DNA from: CAVVJA01 sp963779485
GTDB lineage: Bacteria > Actinomycetota > Actinomycetes > Mycobacteriales > Jatrophihabitantaceae
Direction of reading: 5' to 3'
Length of the DNA stretch: 64,000 nt
Assembly (NCBI GenBank): GCA_963779485.1
Contig: CAVZYJ010000009.1
Span: forward strand, 124,001-188,000
The position numbers and the translations under genes are program-made. The notes beneath the pieces were generated by a model. The model made no database searches, was not told the origin of the DNA, and was given only the letters and a program-made list of their open reading frames with translations. Positions 59,270 through 64,000 of the stretch are shown in pieces (the stretch's first letter is position 1; the number at the start of each line of letters is the position of its first letter).

Positions 59270-60045
59270 AGGCGCAGCGCCCACACGTAGCTCGCAAGCG
59301 CGATGCCGACGCTCCAGGTGACGGCGGCTATGGCGTGAGTGCCGATGGGCGTGCCGGTGATCAGTCCTCGGACGGTTTGGGTGACGGGGGTGAAGGGTTG
59401 GTATTCGGCGAATTGGCGCAGTCCGGCCGGCATGGTGTCGGTGGGGACGAATCCACTGCTGAGGAAGGGCAGCAAGGTGAGGAACATCGGAGTGTTACTG
59501 GCGGTCTCAACACTTTTGGCGGCCAGGCCGAGTGCGGCGGATAGCCAGATCAGTGCGACCGCGAACAGCGCAACCACGCCGACAGTCGCGAACCATTCGA
59601 GTGGGTTGGCGGTGGGACGGAAGCCGATGGCCAGGGCGACTGCGACCACGAGGATCAGGACGGTGAGGGTTTGCAGCAGGCTGCCGATGACGTGGCCGGT
59701 GAGCACGGCGGCTCGGGCGATGGACATGGTGCGGAAGCGGTCGATGATGCCTCCGGTCATATCGGTGGCGACGGAGATCGCGGTGCCGAGGGCGGCCGAG
59801 GCGACGGTGATGATCAGAATGCCGGGCACGATGTAGGTGAGGTAGGCGCTGCGGCCGCCGTGGGGGACGCCGCTCCCACCGAGGCCGCTGCCGAGCTGGC
59901 CGCCGAAGACGTAGACGAACAGCAGCAGGAACACGATCGGGAAGCCGGCCAACATCAGCGTTAGTGACGGGTAGCGCAGCTGGTGTTTGAGATTGCGGCG
60001 CAGCATGGTCGCCGAGTCGGGAACGGCGTAGGCGTGGGAACTCAT
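59236..60045 (-). CDS. ABC-2 type (DrrB-like) efflux permease
   Basis: 269 residues, six helices. MLRRNLKHQLRYPSLTLMLAGFPIVFLLLFVYVFGG, VPGILIITVASAALGTAISVATDM, the inner helix IIDRFRTMSIARAAVLTG and PFLSSGFVPTDTMPAGLRQFAEYQPFTPV are typical of daunorubicin-resistance permeases. It overlaps the ATPase stop by 4 bases (ATGA). Together they should export a drug or lipid. Last gene of the MFS-ATPase-permease operon. Confidence 0.93.
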   Translation of the reverse strand: MSSHAYAVPDSATMLRRNLKHQLRYPSLTLMLAGFPIVFLLLFVYVFGGQLGSGLGGSGVPHGGRSAYLTYIVPGILIITVASAALGTAISVATDMTGGIIDRFRTMSIARAAVLTGHVIGSLLQTLTVLILVVAVALAIGFRPTANPLEWFATVGVVALFAVALIWLSAALGLAAKSVETASNTPMFLTLLPFLSSGFVPTDTMPAGLRQFAEYQPFTPVTQTVRGLITGTPIGTHAIAAVTWSVGIALASYVWALRLYSRRRAADPT

Positions 60046-61019
60046 CGCTGGAGCGCCTCCTCTTCCTGGCGGGCGGGTTCGACAGAGGTGTGGCCGGTGA
60101 CGGCGAAGAAGACGTCGTCCAGGTCGGGGGTGTGGATCGAGAGATGCTCGACGTCAATGCGGGCATCGTCCAACTCGTTGAGGACGTGCCGCAGCGAGGT
60201 CACGCTACCGGCGCCCGGAACCTGCAGAGTCAGCTGCTCGAGGTCCGGCGCGGCGTTCGGGAGCACATCCGCGGCTGACTGCAGGGCCTGCGGCTCCGTG
60301 AAATGGAGTTGGACGTGCCCGCCGGGGATACGGTGCTTGAGCTCGGCAGGCGTTCCCTCAGCGACGATGCGACCGTTGTCGAGTACCGCGACCTGGTCGG
60401 CGAGTTGGTCGGCCTCCTCGAGATATTGGGTGGTGAGGAAGATCGTGATGCCATCGGCGACCAGCTCACGGATGATCTGCCACATGGTGCGGCGGCTGCG
60501 CGGGTCCAGCCCAGTGGCGGGTTCGTCGAGGAAGATCACGGTCGGGTTGCCGACGAGCGTCATCGCCAGATCGAGGCGTCGCCGCATTCCTCCGGAGTAG
60601 GTCGACACCGGCTTACCGGCCGCGTCGGTGAGCTCGAACCGCTCCAGAAGCTCAATGATCCGGCGGCGCCCCACGTCACGCCTGAGGTGGCGGAGATCGG
60701 CCATCAGCCGCAGGTTCTCCCGCCCGGTGAGCAGGTTGTCCACCGCGGAGAACTGGCCGGTGACGCCGATCAAGGAGCGCACCGCGTCCGGGTCGCTGGC
60801 CACGTCGTGCCCACCGACTCGGATGTCACCGCTGTCGGCGCTGATCAAGGTCGACAGGATGCGCACCATCGTCGTCTTCCCGGCTCCGTTTGGGCCGAGC
60901 AGCGAGAAGATCGTGCCCTCGGCGACTGTGAGGTCGACCCCGTCAAGCACGATGTGTTCGTCGAAGGACTTGCGTACTGCGCGGGCACTGATTGCCGACG
61001 CATTCGGATTGATCGTCAT
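60042..61019 (-). CDS. DrrA-like ABC transporter ATP-binding protein
   Basis: 325 residues from the second of two adjacent ATGs (GAGGAG six bases upstream). Walker A GPNGAGKTT, Q-loop VTGQFSAVDNLLTGRENL, signature YSGGMRRRLDLAMTL, Walker B VIFLDEPATGLD, switch FLTTQYLEEAD. The C-terminal ~95 residues (LHFTEPQALQSAADVLP ... DLDDVFFAVTG) are the DrrA-type extension needed for pairing with DrrB. The gene starts 58 bases after the upstream MFS gene with no terminator between, and overlaps the permease by 4 bases. Confidence 0.95.
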   Translation of the reverse strand: MTINPNASAISARAVRKSFDEHIVLDGVDLTVAEGTIFSLLGPNGAGKTTMVRILSTLISADSGDIRVGGHDVASDPDAVRSLIGVTGQFSAVDNLLTGRENLRLMADLRHLRRDVGRRRIIELLERFELTDAAGKPVSTYSGGMRRRLDLAMTLVGNPTVIFLDEPATGLDPRSRRTMWQIIRELVADGITIFLTTQYLEEADQLADQVAVLDNGRIVAEGTPAELKHRIPGGHVQLHFTEPQALQSAADVLPNAAPDLEQLTLQVPGAGSVTSLRHVLNELDDARIDVEHLSIHTPDLDDVFFAVTGHTSVEPARQEEEALQR

Positions 61020-61077
61020 CATGATCTCCTCTGTTAGGACGTATGCGGAGTTACGGACGCGTGCCCGACGGTTGTGA

Positions 61078-62688
61078 TCAGCCGACGGGCTCGAAGGCGA
61101 CCTCATCGGTCAGCGGCTGCTCCTGGGCGGCCGAGGCGGCGAGGTCACCGCGCTGAATGCGAATGGTCACCGCGGCGATGATGAGTGCGGCGAAGGCAAT
61201 TCCTGACGCGACCAGGAAGCCGCGCGAGATGCCTACCGCAAGCGCGTGGTGGTAGATCGCTGCCGGCACCTGGCCTGACGTCATCGACCCGGCGTGGCCG
61301 ACGTTGCCGGAGGCCGGGGCAGACGTCGCGAGCTGCGTACGCACGCTGTTGGCGACGGCCGACCAGGCCACGGTGCCCAGCGCCGCGAGCCCGATCGCGC
61401 CGCCGACCTGCTGTCCGGTGTTGAGCAGGCTGGAGGCCAGACCGGAATCCTCGTTACGGACCTGGTTGAGCGCCACGAGCGAGATCGGCACGAACAGCAG
61501 GCCCAGGCCGGTTGCGGTGACCAGGATGGGGCCGAGCAGGCCGGACAGGTACGTGGTGTGCACGCTGATGTGGGAGAACCAGTACATGCCCCCGGTGGTC
61601 ACCGCTGCGCCGGTGAGCATCAGTGGCCTGGCGCCGGTGCGGCCGATGACCTGGCTGACGATTCCGGATGCCACCACGATCGTCGCGGCGAACGGTAGGA
61701 ACGCAATGCCGGACTTCAGCGCGCTGTAGCCAAGCACCGTCTGCACGAAGATCGTGAGGAAGAAGAAGATGCCGAACATCGCTGTAGCGAGCAGCAACAT
61801 GATCAGGTATGCGCCGGATCGACTGCGGTTGGCGAGGATGGGCAACGGCATGAGCGCATTGCGGCTGCGTGACTCGATGACCACGAAGCCGACCAGCAGC
61901 ACGAGCGCGGTCGCGAGCGACACGACGACCTTGGCGTCCGTCCAGTGCGAGACGCCGGCCTGATCCGTTCCCGCGTTGGACAGTCCGTAGACGAGCAAGG
62001 CCACGGCGCCCGTGCCGGCGATCGCGCCGGGCAGGTCGAAACGCCCCCGGCGTCGGGCCGACTCGACGAGCACGTACGGGGCCACGGCCGCAGTCAGGAG
62101 TCCGATCGGCACGTTGACGAACATCACCCATCGCCACGACAGATACGTCGTGAGCAGCCCACCGGCGATCAGGCCGACCGCCGCGCCGCCGCCGCTCATC
62201 GCCGCGTAGACGCCCATGGCGCGGTTGCGCGCCGGTCCTTCGGCGAACGTGGTGGTGATCAGAGCAAGCGCGGTCGGAGCGATAAGCGCGCCGCCCACGC
62301 CCTGGATCGCTCGGGCCGTCAGCAGCGAAGCTTCGGACGTGGCGAAGCCGCCTGCCAGCGATGCGGCCGAGAACAGCAGGAGGCCGACGACGAAGACTCG
62401 GCGTCGGCCCAAGAGGTCACCGGCCCGCCCACCGAGGAGCAGCAGGCCTCCGAACGCGAGTGCATATACGGTGACCACCCATTCCAGCCCGCTCCCGGAG
62501 AAGCCGAGCGCCCGTTGGATGTGCGGCAAGGCGACGTTCACGATCGTCGCGTCTAGCACGACCATGAGTTGGGCCGTCGCGATGACAATCAGGGCCACGC
62601 CGAGATTGCGGTGACGGGCGTCTGCGGCCGTGCTCGCGGGCCGCATCGACTCCCGACCCTCCGGGCGCACCAATTGTGTGGTGGACAT
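61078..62688 (-). CDS. DHA2-family (EmrB/QacA) MFS efflux pump
   Basis: 536 residues with GAGGAG upstream of the ATG. 14 helices. AQLMVVLDATIVNVALPHIQ is motif D1; LEWVVTVYALAFGGLLLLGG and RAGDLLGRRR are motifs D2 and A; GLIAGGLLTTYLSWRWVMF is motif C. It exports antibiotics or dyes by proton antiport. First gene of an operon with the DrrAB-like ABC exporter, so two exporters with different energy sources are co-expressed. The shared palindrome lies 83 bases upstream of the start. Confidence 0.94.
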   Translation of the reverse strand: MSTTQLVRPEGRESMRPASTAADARHRNLGVALIVIATAQLMVVLDATIVNVALPHIQRALGFSGSGLEWVVTVYALAFGGLLLLGGRAGDLLGRRRVFVVGLLLFSAASLAGGFATSEASLLTARAIQGVGGALIAPTALALITTTFAEGPARNRAMGVYAAMSGGGAAVGLIAGGLLTTYLSWRWVMFVNVPIGLLTAAVAPYVLVESARRRGRFDLPGAIAGTGAVALLVYGLSNAGTDQAGVSHWTDAKVVVSLATALVLLVGFVVIESRSRNALMPLPILANRSRSGAYLIMLLLATAMFGIFFFLTIFVQTVLGYSALKSGIAFLPFAATIVVASGIVSQVIGRTGARPLMLTGAAVTTGGMYWFSHISVHTTYLSGLLGPILVTATGLGLLFVPISLVALNQVRNEDSGLASSLLNTGQQVGGAIGLAALGTVAWSAVANSVRTQLATSAPASGNVGHAGSMTSGQVPAAIYHHALAVGISRGFLVASGIAFAALIIAAVTIRIQRGDLAASAAQEQPLTDEVAFEPVG

Positions 62689-62771
62689 TCGAAGCTCCTC
62701 GGTTCTCAGCCACCGGGGACCAGCCCCGGCGAAAGCAATCGCCGTCCAGGGTCTGGCGCGCCTGCCGCCAA

Positions 62772-62795
62772 GACATCAGCCAGCTGGCCGATATC
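62772..62795. promoter_or_regulatory. 24-bp palindrome, site 2 (MFS-DrrAB operon)
   Basis: GACATCAGCCAG / CTGGCCGATATC: 12-base arms with two mismatched pairs. It shares ACATC-GCCAGCTGGC-GAT with site 1 at 58953-58976. It lies 83 bases upstream of the MFS start, in the gap after the LuxR gene. The distance suits an activator site better than a repressor over the core promoter. Confidence 0.7.
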
Positions 62796-62803
62796 GGCCG
62801 GCG

Positions 62804-62820
62804 CGCACCACTTCGGTGCG
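62804..62820 (-). terminator. Hairpin after the LuxR-type regulator gene
   Basis: CGCACC-ACTTC-GGTGCG, a perfect 6-bp stem with a 5-base loop, 19 bases past the stop codon at 62840. Confidence 0.45.
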
Positions 62821-62839
62821 GCGGCGAGGGAATCGCGGG

Positions 62840-64000
62840 CTAGACGCTGAGTACGCCGGTGTCGGCTGGTGACTGGCTGCCGCGATGCTGGGATATCTCG
62901 GCGGCGAGCTGGGCCCGTGAGCTGATGTCCAGCTTGGTGAATACGTGCGCGAGGTGGGTTTGCACGGTTCGGCGTGAGATATAGAGCCGGTCGCCGATCT
63001 GCGGATTGGATAGCCCCTCAGCGACGAAGCGGGCGACGGTTCGCTCCGTCGGGGTGAGGCTCACCCATCCGGCCTGCGGACGATCCTGCCGCCCGCGGCG
63101 GCCGCGGCGGCCCCGGCGGATGCCTGCCTCGCGCAGCAGCGCCTCGACGCGAGCGATGTCCCGGGCGGCACCAAGGCGCTCGTAGATGTTGACGGCCTGA
63201 ACGAGGAGCGGCTCAGCCTGGCCTACGTCGCCAGCCCGAGCGAACGCAGCGCCGGCTTCCTCACACGCGCAGCCCAGCTCGAGCGGTCGTGAACCCTGGG
63301 CATAGGTTGCGACGGCCATCTGCAGAATCTCGGGATCGTCCTCCGCCAGTCCCCGGCAGCGAAGCGCCGCGCCGGTCACCGATGGCACGTCCGGGTTGTC
63401 CCGCGCGAGGCGGCTCACCGCCGACGCCACCTCACGCGCCCGGTGCCGATCGCCACGCGCGAGGGCAAGACGCACGAGGTCGGGCCCGAGCATCCGATAT
63501 TCGACGGTGAGCCCGAGCTCCGCACAGCGGTCCCAGCATCCGGACAACGTCACGAACGCACCGCTGATGTCGCCATGGGCTTCTCGGACGAGCGCAAGGG
63601 CCCACTGCGCCCATTGCGCCCGGAAGCGTGCGCCGGTCTCGGCGAGGATTGACGCCGCGGCCTCGGCTGCCTCCGTGGCCCGAGCGACATCGTTCCGATG
63701 CAGGCTGATCAGCGTCAGCAGGCTGTAAGCGTGCAGGGAGCTATACGTCTCACCTGTGCCCTCTGCCAGCTCGAGGCTTGCATCGATCTCGGTGCTGGCG
63801 TCATCCCATTCCCCGGCGATGAAAGCTTCGAAGGCGCGGTACGCCGAGTAGCTCGCGGAGGGCCAGCGAACGCCTAGTCTCTCGCTGAGCCGCATCCCGG
63901 TGCCGAGAGTGGACCTGGCCTCTTCGAGGCGGTCCAGTTCGATGAGGATGTGGCCTCGTGTGATGTGGATGGGATAGCGGTGACCCTCCTGGTGAGGGCT
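62840..64000 (-). CDS. LuxR-type (LAL-like) transcriptional regulator, 5' end outside window
   Basis: At least 386 residues are visible and the frame is open to the window end, so the N-terminus is missing. The C-terminus is a GerE/LuxR helix-turn-helix: LTPTERTVARFVAEGLSNPQIGDRL and ISRRTVQTHLAHVFTKLDISSRAQL. Upstream are TPR-like helices (SAYRAFEAFIAGEWDDASTEIDASLELAEG, repeated ~40-residue units), typical of large ATPase regulators of the LAL/MalT type, whose ATPase domain would lie beyond the window. A short basic stretch GRRGRRGRQDR precedes the HTH. It sits beside the MFS-DrrAB operon and is the best candidate to bind the shared palindromes. Confidence 0.88.
   Translation of the reverse strand, partial: SPHQEGHRYPIHITRGHILIELDRLEEARSTLGTGMRLSERLGVRWPSASYSAYRAFEAFIAGEWDDASTEIDASLELAEGTGETYSSLHAYSLLTLISLHRNDVARATEAAEAAASILAETGARFRAQWAQWALALVREAHGDISGAFVTLSGCWDRCAELGLTVEYRMLGPDLVRLALARGDRHRAREVASAVSRLARDNPDVPSVTGAALRCRGLAEDDPEILQMAVATYAQGSRPLELGCACEEAGAAFARAGDVGQAEPLLVQAVNIYERLGAARDIARVEALLREAGIRRGRRGRRGRQDRPQAGWVSLTPTERTVARFVAEGLSNPQIGDRLYISRRTVQTHLAHVFTKLDISSRAQLAAEISQHRGSQSPADTGVLSV

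Noticed and set aside
1..64000. tRNA, rRNA, CRISPR arrays, insertion sequences, prophage genes, riboswitches
   Set aside because: Looked for TTCGANNC-type T-arms, regular spaced repeats, transposase or integrase motifs and known leader motifs; none found.
53516..64000. Efflux island as part of a biosynthetic gene cluster
   Set aside because: No PKS, NRPS, terpene or RiPP core gene is in the window; a cluster could still lie beyond 64 kb.

Overview
The window is high-GC chromosomal DNA from an actinomycete. Supporting signs are GTG/TTG starts, many 4-base ATGA/GTGA stop-start overlaps, near-leaderless promoters, a mycothiol-type maleylpyruvate isomerase fold, an F420/LLM-type oxidoreductase, SARP/BTAD regulators and DHA2 drug pumps. 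The genus cannot be fixed from sequence alone. I see no tRNA, rRNA, CRISPR array, insertion sequence or phage gene. Three broken genes are present: a FAD monooxygenase and a CHRD-DUF3455 gene with one frameshift each, and an aminoglycoside-kinase fragment.

Layout. 1-9.7 kb: 3' part of a dimethylformamidase-like gene; serC-serA-lipoprotein operon; a large secreted protein with its own strong terminator; a flavin monooxygenase; cupin; lipase. 9.7-21.4 kb: LLM oxidoreductase, winged-helix protein, YoaK/DUF1275 membrane protein, DHA2 pump, DUF2252, VIT-like protein, DUF5990, truncated APH, fructosamine-kinase-like protein with a low-Mr tyrosine phosphatase, exonuclease III, quinone reductase, small basic protein. 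21.5-27.8 kb: operon OsmC - CzcO-like flavoprotein - FAD monooxygenase (frameshifted) - giant BTAD/AAA/TPR regulator. 28-36.2 kb: a cassette (Dabb, PNPOx, TetR-MPI fold-MBL-ScyD, YbaK) followed by a second BTAD regulator paralogous to the first. 36-47 kb: VOC, ArsR-SRPBCC pair, divergent MFS/TetR, CHRD-DUF3455, M1 peptidase, GH13, a zinc-ribbon MBL protein, zincin, VOC. 47-53.4 kb: PadR-ABC ATPase-permease operon, BBE oxidase, TMEM175 channel, VOC. 53.5-64 kb: an efflux island on the minus strand.

The most interesting signals are in non-coding DNA. (1) A 95-nt element (87/95 identical, gap-free) lies upstream of, and in the same orientation relative to, the two operons that carry the paralogous BTAD regulators. 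Two of its eight differences are a compensatory G-C to C-G swap across a hairpin stem. (2) A 24-bp near-palindrome with core ACATC-GCCAGCTGGC-GAT occurs 83-107 nt upstream of both minus-strand efflux operons (54-aa protein/MFS/NDH-2/MMPL and MFS/DrrA-like/DrrB-like), next to a LuxR-type regulator running off the window end. This suggests one regulon controlling four transport systems and an NADH dehydrogenase. (3) Three copies of a GTGATCTTGGACTT hairpin sit at gene 3' ends. (4) A 54-aa basic protein is translationally coupled to the MFS pump of the island.
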